From contig WARS01000029.1 in assembly GCA_008933995.1 (NCBI GenBank), positions 6,944,332-7,008,331 of the forward strand: a DNA stretch of 64,000 nucleotides, given 5' to 3'. Origin of the DNA: Datnioides undecimradiatus. Its lineage: Eukaryota > Chordata > Actinopteri > Lobotiformes > Datnioididae. Of the stretch, positions 50,330 through 61,560 are shown piece by piece. The notes beneath the pieces are model-generated. The model had not been told where the DNA came from and ran no database searches. It was given only the letters and a program-made list of their open reading frames with translations. Each line of letters begins with the position of its first letter. Position 1 is the first letter of the stretch. The position numbers were made by a program, and so were the translations under genes.

Positions 50330-53300
50330 TTGTGTATATGGGTACACTTAAGACAGACTGAGACAAAAGCAAGTTAAAAGCAGTTTTTGGTGACCTGCAG
50401 ACAAAATGGGGTTTAAGTATTTCCATTACGCTCAAGATAGACAAAACATATGGCCCATACAGCTGTATGTACGTGCGTGTGTATTTGTGAAACAGACAGC
50501 GAGAGAAGCCTGGATTTCTATTTTGGTGCATAATGTCAGTGGACATTATATGTAAGAAGCTGATGTATATTTAAAAGCCCTGATTCAGCAGAGGTTTTTT
50601 TCCATGTTTGAATACCTCCTCCAATTTCCCCTTTTACTGCAGGTTTAATGCTTAATCCCTCCAGTCCTGCATACTGTACATTCCCGATTGATGGGATATA
50701 TGGTTTATACACGTCAAGGGAATGTATTATGGTGTGCTAATGGAGAGCAATAAAATATAAAGGCTTTCCGTGATATGAAAATTATTTTACATAACGTGGA
50801 AACGTTATTCTGGCTCCTACCTACCTGTTGTGATGCTGCTGTCTCTGTGTGTGTCTAGATACAGCTGCAAGTAGGAAGCACTAGTTAGGGGGCCTCATTT
50901 AAATTCCAGGCCTCCCAACCAAGCAGAACAGAGGAGCAGACTACAGATAAATGGCTCCACCAGGCTCAGTCTGGGATCACCATCACTACTTAGGATAGCC
51001 TGGTACATATGAGTGAGCGTCCATTAAAACCTAAAAACTCTGATGTTTATGTTTTTGATTAAATGTTCACATTAGCATTGGACATTTAAGTGGGTCTAAA
51101 GCTGAAGGATCCTGTGCAAAGAGCACAGTTTCCTCCCCCCAAATGTTCAGTCACTATGCAGGCAATCATGACTGTTGCGTCAAAGCTGTATTATCTGTTT
51201 GTTTACTGTTATTATGGGTGTTTTGGTGCTGCTGACTGGACTTATTGAACACACTGCATCATCATCACACCTATAATCACTATAGTAAAACCCACCCTCT
51301 TGGCTGTTATTGTTGCATTAGATATAATACACCAAAAAAAAATAAAGATATCTTGGAAAGAAGTTTGTCTCTTTGAATTGTGCAACAACGAGACAGCATT
51401 GGTCTTTTTCGCCATGTAAAATGACTTCAAATCCCATCATTCTCTTGGTCTATTGCTTGTTATCACATTTACATGTAATGCTGGCAGCTGCAGCCATGAA
51501 AACCATCTTTACATCAGCCATATAACTCTAGCACTGCACATATCTTGTGCTTTACTTACTATGATAACTGATCCACTCTCTCACTAATGTGCTCTTGCTG
51601 TAGCGACTGGCATGTTGTCAGTAAATTCCCAGATGCTTTGACTTGAGTTAAAACGCCTATATGTCAGTCAAACTACGTGGCTAAGTTGTCATGTTATTTT
51701 GCCGCTGTACAGGCTGCATGTTGTCATAGCACTCTAACAAAGTTACGTCCCATGAAGATAACGGTACGTCTGTCTGCGGATCATGAACGCTAAATGTCTG
51801 CACAAGCATTGGGAAGGCGTGCCAGACAGTGATTTCAGGGGGCGAATGTGTCAAAACCAGATCTAAAGCAGTGCATGTGTAAAAAATTATTCCAGTAAAC
51901 ACGTTAGCGTTAAAAAAAATCCTAAAACCTGAATTATGTTTTAAGAATATCTTCCACTTTAGTGGCATCTAAGTTTTAGGTTTTAAGTATATGAGTTCAT
52001 CAATTGTGCAGAAAGGCAAGAGCATGTTTTCTCTTATCACCTCATTTTTGCTCATTAGACAAATCCACATCTATAATTGCAATGTCTCCACCTAATTCCC
52101 TAATTACTGGCCTCAAGTGGTTCAGCAGGACATTCTTTAATTTGAGGTAATTATTCATTGTTGAATATTGAAAATGAATATAAAAGAATACTATCCATGC
52201 CTGTGGTGTGTGTTGGTTACTTTTCTAATGGCGCACCTCAGAAGTACCCAACAACAGGCAACAGGCTATGGTCACATTAACATGAGTTATTCCCGTCTGC
52301 GACACCATTTGCATACAGAAGCTGTTTACAGAGCCTGTTCTCTGTGAACACTGCAGAGGCCTGCAGTAATCAAAACCAGGATACAAGAAAGAATAATGTA
52401 TGCAAATGTGTGTGTGTGTGTGTGTATGCATGCATGCGTGTGTGTGTGCGCATTTGTAATTCAGTGTTTGTAAGAACTAATTTGAGTTTAAATCCAGAAA
52501 CTGAGGTGCTTATTTTAAAAGTGGAGACATTTTTCCTGGTACTCACTTCAAAGGGCTGTTTTACGGGTAAAACTTAAGGGGTTGAAGAAAAATTTCAGCA
52601 TTTTGCTAAATATTCTTTGCTTATTAGCTTTCTTGCCAAGAATTAGATGAGAAGATCTCTTTTCTTGGCCTTAAGTCTTGTTGTCACAGTGATGTTGCCA
52701 GGAAATCAGTGCAGACTCCACAGAGTCACTGCTCCTGGCCAAGAAATAGTCCTACACATAATTCCCCAGACAACAATAACATGTCATTTTTGTACTGTGT
52801 GCAGATACAATGTGTTAATTAGTTAGCTTCAGAGGTGGTGCTAAGGAGATCTCTACAATGTGAGTTAGATTTGAAAGGGATATTGTGTATGATTCAGTGC
52901 AAGGAAAGGGAAAACAGTGAAATTAGGATTATTATAAACAAATTCATTTTTATAAATTCAGTATGGCAAATACTACTTTTCAGAATCCCTCTTAATAAAA
53001 GACCCATCATTTGATACAGCATCTGTTGTGGATTGTGTGCATCCAGATGCAGTAAATCACGGTATCCTTTCATTTAGTGTAATCAAGTTAAAAAATGCTT
53101 CCTTACCCCCTGAGTCACTCTGCTGTTGCTCTCCTTTTTACCCTGTTCTGGGGCGCGTGAGCGTGTAGCACGTGTGTGCATGTTACTGTGCACTGTGTGC
53201 GTGTGCGCATGCGGGGTGCGCGTGTGTTTGTTCGTTGTGTGTGCTCGTCGAGACATCCAGGTGACTCTGTAGTTGTGGACCGGCAGGTCTCCCTCCCTGG

Positions 53301-56300
53301 GGGGCTCCCAGCTTAACTGGACAGCTACCGTGACTCCACTTCCCCTCGACCTACGGGGACACAGCAGCAGGTTAGACAACATATTGTCACAACATTGATG
53401 TAAATAAATTTGTGGTAATAAAGTATAAAAAATGTCTTCATAAAGGCCTCGGAAGTAAATGTTTTTGAAAAAGTTACACTGAGTAGCAGTAAAACAGATG
53501 CAACACTAGTTTGTCAACTTGCATGTATTCTATGTATGTGCCATATAGCCTCAGACATTCATGAAGCTACAATTTAAGTCCTCATCTATGTTATTACATG
53601 TTTTATTGGAATATTGCTGCTGATCCAAGTTGGTCTGAACTCAACATGACCTTGTTAAGCGCCACAGCATTAAAGTAGAAAACAAGCTGCAATATATGAC
53701 TGAACAACGATGAACTGTAATTTGCATCAGACAGGTAATGAGTATTCACTTGACCACATTTTATGACTGATTTCCCACATCGGCAGCCTCCAGTCCTGAA
53801 ATGATGCATAACCAACTAAGCCAGCACGGAAAACAGCGGAGAAATTCTTGTAAGAGATTCTTCCACGTGTTTAGATACCTTTCTGTGAACTGAGTCCCTG
53901 TTTGTGAACCTGTCCAGTCCAAAGTCTGGTTGGTCACTCTGACATTTACTGGAGCCTCTGGAGGTGAGGGGTCTGCACAGAGAGAGGGTCAAAGAAAAAT
54001 GCTGTTAAGAGAGAAAAGTCAGAAAATATCATAAAATATTAGTAGTGCCCGCATGTAAGAACACTGTGCTGTGGGTCATCGTTTGCCCCAGTGGCAAGGA
54101 AGCACTGCACAATGATTTAGTAAAGACCAATTAGGGTTAAACTCGTGATTCCCCCAAAGCAACAGCTTGACTGAATTGTCTAATAACTAGATTTTAATGT
54201 GAGTGTGCAGCAGAGAAAATATAGACGCCATTCTGAGGGCAGGACGCTAATTTCCTCTTGGTCTTGTTCAAGTCTACAACGCCAATTAGATTTGCAGCAT
54301 CAAAGGTGAGCGATAGTGGAGAAGCTTGAAGCCACCGTTTGCAGTAGCTACCACAGCACAGACCAAAGGCGACCACCACTAAGCCACCGTTTGCCTCCCA
54401 GATTAAATCCTGAGATCGCTGCTCTTTCAACACTGGTTCTGTATCTCATTAGAACCTCAAACCCCAAATCCTGTATTTGATTAAAACTACAAAATATATC
54501 TGATTAGAACTACATTCCCCGTGGCAGGCCTCCCACGGGCCCCGGGCTGCGCTTGGCTGACCCAGATGCAGAGATCAAAGTTAGGGCAGCATATTAGGGC
54601 TGTAAGACCTGGCCTGTTTGTGTGTGCATGTGTGGTTTCTCTTTGGAATAAGCAGGGTGTCTTTCAGCGCCAGCAGTAATTGTCAGATCAGAACCAAAAC
54701 ACACGTTCTTCTCTGAGGCCTTTTTCACTCTGTGTGTCCCCCTCAATCAGCTGATTTCACCCCATTGTTTCATGAGATGAAGACACTTGGACGAGTTCTC
54801 TGATCCTGACATTCCCACATAATTACTGCTGGCACATCCTGTGCAAGCCTAACATCTGACCGAGGAGGAACGGGGATTTTCAAATTCAGATTCTCTCTCT
54901 GGTTAACACCAGGTCACAGTGGAGGAACTTCAACCACCCTGACATCTGCCAGCTTCCTGATTTGTAACCCCTAACCTCCAGCCCCTGACTAATCAGACTA
55001 ATGACCTCGAAACACAAGATCCCGCCTCTGATCAGATGGTATTTAGGATGTTTTAAGTGTGTCTTTAACCTTTAGCCCTGGACTTCAAAATACATACACA
55101 TACTAAAGGGCGGACAAAGACATGTGCGCATACACCACACGCACATACACACACACACTTTCAGAAATAATAACATATTAGGATGTATGCTTACTTGAAA
55201 ATTCACTTTCAAGTCCATTGTTTGTATATAAGCCCATAGCCAACAGCTGGATAGCTAAGTTTAGCATAGATTTTAAAGATTTTTGTTGTTGGGCTGGAGG
55301 CAGGTTATGGATGCAACTTCTTCTTGACTGTGAGTTCTTACAATCTTCACCGGTTGCCTGCTTAGCATAAAGACTGGAAACAGGGGAAAACAGCTGGCCT
55401 GGCTCTGTCTGAAGCTCAACATATGCAAAAAGCAAGCAACAAGCGAAGCATTCAGGAAGCTAATGCTTCTAGCCAAGAAATAACCAACACAATAAGCCCA
55501 GGTAAAAGCACCAATTATAGTTTTTACACGTTATGCAAAGACAGGTTAACCAGCTGCTGGCAAAAACCTGAACTGGCATTATGCCTCTATGGAGTTACAC
55601 ATAAACATCTTTGCAAAGCTACACAGAGAAGGGTATTATGGGTAATGTTAGGTCATTGACAGGAACAGTGAATCTCAGCGCTGGATGGATGGATGGATGG
55701 ATGGATGGATGGTGTGGACCTATTTGTCAAGCTGTCTGGCTGATACAACGTCCAGCCAGGATTTTTCTTTATTCTATCAAAGTTTCATTCATTCATCATT
55801 ATTGACCCAGGTGACCTTGCCATAGAGCACAGGAAAATGATCGTCACCTATCTTGTCAGCTAATCGTTCCATCAGTTACACTGATAAGGCCAATCCTGTC
55901 AGATTGTTAGGGTTTGTTTACACTGTCGCCGGGTTGAAATCGTTTTTGATTTGATTCCTTTGGTGTTTCCTGTACATTAAGACTTGTTAAACGTGCCGCT
56001 GCTTCCAAATGGACACATATGTTACACCTGTAATCTTCAATCCATATAGGCATAAAGAATTACCAGTGAATAGGTGACACTTACAGGAGAGGCCTAATTC
56101 CCACTTTACATATAACTGTTAGATTGAGAGTGATATCAATCTTTCTGAATTACATTTTCAGGGAGAAAGCAAAGAAGAGTATCCAGGAACAGGTTGTATC
56201 TTGTCTAAACTCTGTTGGAGACATGAGGAATTCTGCTATTTTGTGTTTTGTCGAAAGCGGTGGAAAACGCTCTCACAGACACCTCTTCATAATCTCCCAT

Positions 56301-59300
56301 AAGTGCTCAATTGATAAAGAACCTTTTTCCAAAGCTCAGTCCAACCTGAAGTCATTATTCACATACAAACAGGCTCTAGCCAATCCTGGCAGGGGATTCA
56401 AATCACTAGCCAATCCTGGCGCAACACCAATATGACCTAAGTCTGCTAAGCATTAGATTGAGGACCTCCTACTGCGTGTGTGTGTTTGTGTGTGTGACTG
56501 TCTTACTCTCACGTCCACCCTGTCTCACTGACCCATACACGAGGGATTTCGTTTTGGCACTAAACCAAGTAAATGAGCGTGCGCACAGTATATGTGCGTG
56601 TGCCTCTGTACAGTATGGCTGAAGCTGTGCGCGTGCAGGTGTGTGTATTTTCTGCTTCCTGTCTGTGTTTTATGGACTGTCTGATAGTTTCCCTGCTGTG
56701 TGTACCTTATCCATCAACTCTGAGTGAAAGACCGAGAAAGAACAGGGAAGGACAGGAAGGGAAGTGTTCCTGAGTTTCTGTCTTCTCCTCAGAGTGGTGT
56801 AATATCTCTCGTAGAATGACACAAATGGAACGCACGAATCTGCGTTTTGCTCAGTGTCTCATGACAGGATGTCAAAAGACGGGTTATGGAAACATGCAGG
56901 AGGAATCATCTGTCTCAATGGGACAGTCCTAACGGCCCTCTAAAGAAAATGAGAGTGCGTGTTTAGACTGTGTTTGCATTACCTTTACTGGAGATGTAGT
57001 GTTTGCTGGGTGTGGTGAAGCCTCTGCTGCCGTGGCTGTTGATGGCCGCGACTCTAAACTGGTACCAGCGCTGAGGTCTCAGGTCTGACAGAAGCACATC
57101 TTCAGACAGGGTCTAAAAACATAAACATGCAACATTTAACAGTGACCAGGTGCATGATAAGAAAAAGACTTTCACTTTGGTTCATCAGATGTAATTATAC
57201 ATGACATAAAACTGATTTAAAGACTCCAAAATCTTGTTTTTTTTCCTCATCACCAGTGGTTTAACTAAGGGTGTACTATGTGACATCACTGTTGGGTGTG
57301 GTTTCAGGTGAAGCAGGACTCTCAGGCTATGATGTCTTTAAAATCGGTGCTTCATTTTAATATTGTGCATGATTTACAAAGGTGAATATGCTTTTACAGA
57401 CAAAACTTTTAGCAACTGAGTGACGTTTCTCTCAAGTCTGTCTGTTGACTGATTTGCTAAGCTTAGCATAAAGAGTGAAACAGAGGGAAACAGCCTGACT
57501 CCAACAGTACCTCAGTCCACCTACCAGCACCTGAAAAGCCCACAATTAACAGGTTATATCTCCAACTAGTTATTGGAAGTGTCTATGTCTAGTCCTGAAA
57601 TGGTCACACAAGATGAAACTTGTTCATTAGAGGAGCTGATATTTTGTTTCTTTCTTTACTTTCTTTGGACACAGCCAAGCTAGCTGTGTCTGGCTGCCTG
57701 TGGTAGCTCGATATTTAATGTACCACTTAAACGTCTCATCTAACTCTCACATATTTATAAAGTTTTTAATACTGATTCACTGTTGGTATGATTTTCTTAG
57801 CGTGTAAACAGAAACACTTCACTTCAATCCAAGCCCACTTGGAGATGATGTTCTGGCATCTCTCACAAATCCATACTATATCTTCTTTCAAAAACATGAC
57901 ATATACCCTTGTGCGCTTTCTACATTTTAAGTTAATGAGTTGGAAAATCAGATGAACTCAGTCAGATTGGAATTCCATCTGATACACGAATAAAATTATG
58001 GTTGAAATTGCTAAAGTTTCACATGTTTTGTCTCTCTGACGGTGCAAATGTAATCACTGCTTAAAATCTACTCATCCACAATCTCACACACACACACACA
58101 CACACACACACTTACAGACACGAGCTGCCATCTATTTAAGTCTATAATGAGCGTTCAGTCATTCAGAGTCAGCCGGTGGAACGACTGTGGCTGCCTGTGG
58201 TTCCTTTTTAAGCTCTGCTTATTTACCTAACCTCACACAGGCACACACACATGGATGTACAGTGCACACACACATTCACTCATATACACATACACACACA
58301 GACATACGGTTTACCCTGGCAGAATGGGAGACTGGCTGGGGTGGAGAGGTTTAGACAGCAAGGCAGCAGACAGATGAGGTGGAAACAGAGTCTAACATCC
58401 ATCTCCATAGCTGAGAAGTTTCATCATTCGCGGCAAATTGAGAGTTATGAGGTAAAGATATGTTACAAACTTTGTGGTGTTGTTCCACTGTTAAAGGCAC
58501 AGGGAAACATTTTTATAGTGTCTGTGACTCATGGGACTCAGCTTCCAAACATCAACATCCCCCAATAATGTTGAGAGCATAGCATTAATGGAACGAGAAA
58601 ACAAACAAAAATATCAATAAACAAATATGTTTCTGCATCTACCCCAAATGCCTCCGTGACTGGTTTCTTACCAAATCTTCACAGTTTCAATATCTTCTCC
58701 TATCTAAATCCTTCCAATCCTAAAATAAAGACCTGAGGTATAAGGTAAGAGGCTGCTGGTTACTGCAGTTACCATGGCAACAGTAGTCCATGGAGAGGCG
58801 TGGTCTTCACTGGGATGAATCCCGACGTTCCAGCGGGACTGGAGCATGTAAACTATTGGCTCCACACTGACGTTGAACTTTGACACCCACGCCACCCTCA
58901 CATGACCCTCTGAATCCTCCACGAAGCTCATGTCTCTGCGAGGCTTCAGAGGAACACCTGGAGAGTGAAAAGAGATTATCTAAATTATTATTGTGCTTTA
59001 ATTAAGAGGGGTGACACAGAAGTTTGATGTCATCAAACTGTTATTGAAAATGCTGATAAATGACATCATAACATAAACGGATGCAATGGATGGTCTGCGT
59101 GTTTTACAGATTGTCATTTTGTGTGAGATATAGCATAAATACAAATGACTTGACTTGACAATCACTACAGTGACACCAGGAAAAGGGACAACGCACAGTA
59201 GGACACTGACACGATGTCTCAAACACCTTCATATCGAATTATTATCGGAAATCCAGTACATGGTGCTTTTGTATGTGCTAAGTCAATTAATAACCAGTAA

Positions 59301-60817
59301 TAAATTAAAAATAAGGATGATCCCATTGATCAGGTAGCAACTGTAACTGACCTAAATTCACTCAAATGACTTTATGATCAATGGTTTTCAAGTTTGAAGA
59401 ACAGAATAAATATTGTTTAATATGCAGGTGTCTGAGCTTCCACTACTGATTTAATCCACACAGACGTGAGCTGGAGCTTTTCACCACAGCGCAGCTGCCA
59501 ACCACTCCAGATGCAGCCGAGCAGGCAGCATTTAAGAATCTTTTTTACACTGCATTACATTTCTTTCATTTGGCAGATGCTTTTATGCAAACCGACTCAC
59601 AACACGTACGTCTAAACACCTCAGGAACAAGACCCAGATTAGTCATCTTGGACCTACATCCTTCCCAAAGAATCAACTAAAGGTGTTCAGTGTTATGAGT
59701 AAGAAGCACGTGTGGCCAGTGATTGTGAATGATGTGTGGCTTATCAGCTAACAGAGTTCCTGTTTAATCAACATCAGCATTGTTACCTTTAATCAGCACA
59801 GACCATCAAAAACAATTTATTGCTTAAACCATTTCCATCAGTGCAGCAGCCTCTTATAACATAGCTCACAGTCATGTTACACACACAAGTCCCAACCTGC
59901 TGACAGGGACTTGCTTTTACCTTTATATAGATTGGCTGGGGCTTGGCAAGTGTGTCCACAGCCATTAGAGCAGCATTTCCTGGGGGAGGGACAATGCTGG
60001 TCTGACGAGCAGCTCTCCACGCAAGCTGCAGCGAAGCCGGTGGCTCGCTGAGGTGGCGGGCAGTCACCCTGACGGGACAACCTCAGAGAGGTCAGAAACT
60101 CCCTGCTCGTCACACACTCTGTCTGCTTCTGAGAGAAAGAACAGGGTGGAAATGTTATTACTGCAGCTGACATGTAACGGAAATAATACGTAATGTATAA
60201 ACACTCATAGGCAGGCAGAAAAGCACACAGCAGAGGAGAAAGTGCTGCCTTTGGTAAACTCCTATGAAACTTTGAAGGCGGCCCTTGTCTCAACGGGGTT
60301 GCATGTGTGTATAACTCTGCGTGTGTGTGTGTCTGTGCACATTGCCGCAGATCAGCAAAATGTAAACACATGCTTTAGCTAATAGCTCTGAATTACCCTG
60401 TGTTCCTAACCAACCAGCCAGTCAGCCATCCCGCCAGTAACATGCTTCAGCTATTGTGATGAAAAACTAATCTGAAGACCACAGCGACTGGCTTTACAAA
60501 TAATCTTTTAGGGCCACACACCCAAAATACACACATAACATTCAAAAGCTCACAAACATGTTATTCATCGCACACATAAGCTTGCATAAACACACACAGG
60601 AATGCACATATGTGGCGTACACAGTCAAAAGAAAGGGAAAAAAAACTGCTTCACGGTGCCAGCAAAAGCAAGTTTCTGCTGCAGGAGTGACACTGCCACC
60701 GAGGGTGTTGTGACACACACACGCACACTTATGCACACAGTTTTTCTGTCTTACCTCACAGGACTTTGGAGAAATCACCTTCCTGGTTTCCCACAGATCT
60801 TTGCATGGCTGGAGGCA
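43797..60817 (-). CDS. anos1: anos1 (anosmin-1), exons 2-13, 5' partial
   Basis: Anosmin-1 is a secreted, heparan-sulfate-binding matrix protein that modulates FGF signalling and guides GnRH neurons and olfactory axons; loss in humans causes Kallmann syndrome. Spliced coding exons on the minus strand: 60817-60755, 60128-59921, 58957-58773, 57112-56983, 53972-53879, 53350-53107, 49869-49731, 47906-47670, 46399-46305, 45310-45148, 44885-44653, 43937-43797. All have AG acceptors and GT donors, phases agree, and the sum is 1932 nt (643 codons plus TGA). Fragment residues 1-40 are the end of the Cys-rich region, 41-85 the WAP domain (eight Cys, motif [11 protein letters not shown]), then four FnIII domains to residue 640. 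Family-specific strings include [21 protein letters not shown] and RWYQFRVAA. The 21-codon first exon equals the length I recall for human exon 2. Exon 1 (signal peptide) is absent, so it lies past 64 kb. Whether this is the anos1a or anos1b paralogue cannot be told. Confidence 0.95.
44653..44885 (-). CDS. anos1: anos1 exon 12: first half of FnIII-4
   Basis: Completes a Glu codon, then 77 codons including [17 protein letters not shown] and VEGFQFTW, as in human VLAKPENLSASF, FSWKM and MTGFQVTW. Acceptor TGTGTCAG, donor CCG|GTGAGA. Confidence 0.93.
45148..45310 (-). CDS. anos1: anos1 exon 11: end of FnIII-3 and Cys linker
   Basis: 54 codons plus one base. [17 protein letters not shown] and VTTPACSS correspond to human LQDLSFSCKYKVTVQPI and TTPPCSAL. 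Acceptor CTCTCCAG, donor GAAG|GTAAGA. Confidence 0.93.
46305..46399 (-). CDS. anos1: anos1 exon 10: FnIII-3
   Basis: Completes a Gly codon, then 31 codons including [13 protein letters not shown], corresponding to human YHVRWFPEACAHN. Acceptor CCACCACAG, donor CAG|GTATAA. Confidence 0.9.
47670..47906 (-). CDS. anos1: anos1 exon 9: Ser-rich linker and start of FnIII-3
   Basis: 78 codons between shared bases. The first about 40 residues are a low-complexity Ser/Pro/acidic linker (GEDFSNELP, then serine runs). Then come [24 protein letters not shown], matching human [22 protein letters not shown]. Donor CATG|GTGAGT. The acceptor (CACCAAAG|GT) sits after a CT-rich tract and is the only in-frame choice I saw. 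Confidence 0.88.
48290..48560. promoter_or_regulatory. candidate intronic enhancer in anos1
   Basis: GGGTCAATTATTAATACAG, TTAAATTATAAATGGCAATA and GGTTTGATAATTGAGCTG form a dense set of homeodomain-type ATTA/TAAT cores in otherwise unique intron sequence. Confidence 0.25.
49731..49869 (-). CDS. anos1: anos1 exon 8: end of FnIII-2
   Basis: 46 codons plus one base. It contains [12 protein letters not shown], the typical FnIII tyrosine-corner segment, and [21 protein letters not shown], as in human [21 protein letters not shown]. Acceptor TTTATAG, donor GCAG|GTAAAC. Confidence 0.95.
50286..50328. repeat. (GT)n microsatellite in an anos1 intron
   Basis: About 21 GT units. Confidence 0.95.
51960..52170. 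promoter_or_regulatory. candidate intronic enhancer in anos1
   Basis: TCTCTTATCACCTC (GATA-type core), CACCTAATTCCCTAATTACT then GGCCTCAAGTGG (NKX-like AAGTGG) and TTTAATTTGAGGTAATTATT lie together in unique sequence. Confidence 0.25.
52406..52450. repeat. (GT)n/(GCAT) microsatellite in an anos1 intron
   Basis: GT repeats broken by ATGCATGCATGCGT, then GT again. Confidence 0.9.
52570..52800. mobile_element. fragment of the same inverted-repeat element
   Basis: CAGCATTTTGCTAAATATTC, GCTTTCTTGCCAAGAATTAG, ATGAGAAGATC and CACTGCTCCTGGCCAAGAAA then TAGTCC mark the terminal and central modules. It lies in an anos1 intron. Confidence 0.55.
53107..53350 (-). CDS. anos1: anos1 exon 7: FnIII-2 core with Thr/His-rich insert
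   Basis: 81 codons after one shared base. The first part, [20 protein letters not shown], matches human IVWDLPEEPDIPVHHY. After WMSRR the peptide turns into about 45 residues rich in Thr, His, Arg and Ser ([14 protein letters not shown] and onward) encoded by degenerate GTGTGTGC/GTGTGC repeats, ending VTQG|GTAAGG. The human protein has a shorter Lys/Arg-rich loop here. The open frame, acceptor CCGTAG and phase all fit a coding exon, but an earlier donor cannot be excluded. Confidence 0.85.
53879..53972 (-). CDS. anos1: anos1 exon 6: start of FnIII-2
   Basis: Completes an Asp codon (G|AC), then [16 protein letters not shown], as in human DPSAPPAPANLRLANST. It ends with two bases of an Arg codon at AG|GTATCT. 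Confidence 0.9.
55195..55600. mobile_element. fragment of the same inverted-repeat element
   Basis: Contains GCTTAGCATAAAGACTGGAA, ACAGGGGAAAACAGCTGGCC and, further on, GCCAAGAAATAACC, the element's hallmark segments, in an anos1 intron. Confidence 0.55.
55682..55712. repeat. (GGAT)n microsatellite in an anos1 intron
   Basis: About seven and a half ATGG/GGAT units. Confidence 0.95.
56983..57112 (-). CDS. anos1: anos1 exon 5: second half of FnIII-1
   Basis: 43 codons plus one base. Motifs [18 protein letters not shown] and [13 protein letters not shown] match human [18 protein letters not shown]. Acceptor TTTTTAG, donor AAAG|GTAATG. Confidence 0.95.
57400..57735. mobile_element. fragment of the same inverted-repeat element
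   Basis: TTTGCTAAGCTTAGCATAAAG, AGTGAAACAGAGGGAAACAG, CCACCTACCAGCACCTGAAA and ACAGGTTATATCTCC follow the internal order of the element at 60965-61560. It lies in an anos1 intron. Confidence 0.55.
58082..58111. repeat. (AC)n microsatellite in an anos1 intron
   Basis: About 15 AC units. Confidence 0.95.
58773..58957 (-). CDS. anos1: anos1 exon 4: first half of FnIII-1
   Basis: Begins by completing a Gly codon (G|GT), then VPLKPRRDM, as in human VPLKPRKEL. It continues [16 protein letters not shown] and [12 protein letters not shown]. 61 codons, ending in phase 0 at ATG|GTAACT. This is the FnIII domain whose equivalent in human carries several Kallmann missense sites. Confidence 0.95.
59921..60128 (-). 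CDS. anos1: anos1 exon 3: end of Cys-rich region and WAP domain
   Basis: 69 codons plus one base. The acceptor follows a pyrimidine tract (TTTCTCTCAG); the donor is AAAG|GTAAAA. It encodes CVTSREFL, then a WAP (four-disulfide core) domain with cysteines in GDCP, AACVESC, QHC, KCC, NGC and HTC. In human anosmin the WAP domain works with FnIII-1 in heparan sulfate and FGFR1 binding. The Arg in CVTSREFL replaces a Cys of the human sequence. Confidence 0.95.
60755..60817 (-). CDS. anos1: anos1 exon 2: Cys-rich region
   Basis: 21 codons, phase 0 at both ends, acceptor TGTAG, donor GAG|GTAAGA. The peptide starts CLQPCKD and ends PKSCE. It aligns without gaps to human CLEPCKES...CQSFCE, but the human cysteine at the sixteenth position is Ser here. 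Confidence 0.9.
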
Positions 60818-60964
60818 CTACACAACATAAACAAACAACGTGAGGCATTGAGCACGTTAAAATAAGGGTTTTTACAATTCGCTCTTGTTTTAGCACACAT
60901 GAGTCAAAAACTAAATTTGCACATCAACACCTCCTTAAAATAATAGCTCGGGATTTATGTTTAT

Positions 60965-61560
60965 TTGCTCTCTGGTGGAGAATTAACTAGATGAGAGGAC
61001 TGACACCACCCTCATGTCTGTGCGTTCAATATGAGGCTACAACGTGCAGCTGGTTTGCTCAGCATGATCCAAAAACTGAAAACAGAAGGAAAGAGCTAAC
61101 CCGACTCTGTCCAAGAGGAACAAAATGCACCTTCTACACCTCTGAAGCTCACTATTAGAGCTTTATAGTGCTGGTTTAATTGGTACGAAAACTAATGATT
61201 CAACGACTTCCTGGAGTCCCTTTTTAAATGACTGGCTGGAAACTGACCCCAGCCAAAAAGTCGTCCATTAAAAATCTAATTCTAACACTTCATCTTTATG
61301 TGGGGATTAAACAAACACGACATAAAATGTTAGTTTCTGAGCTTTAAAGGTGCAGGTGGATGTTTTTATTTCCAGAGTGTGTCAGGCTAGCTCCTACACT
61401 TGTTTCCAGTCTCCACGCTAAACTAAGATAACCTGACTGTAGCCTTACGTTTAATGGATAGTTACCAGATTAGTATCGATCTTCTAAACTAACTCTACAA
61501 CAGAAAGCAAAAAGAGAGTTTCTCCCAACTTTTCAGACTATTCCTTTAAATATCTGATAT
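60965..61560. mobile_element. teleost long-inverted-repeat element, GCTAAGCTAA type
   Basis: Left half has TTAACTAGATGAGAGGACTG and CTCATGTCTGTGCGTTCAAT. Right half has TTGTTTCCAGTCTCCACGCT, then AAACTAAGATAACC, ending CTATTCCTTTAA. The halves are diverged reverse complements of the same module. It sits inside anos1 intron 1. Confidence 0.6.
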
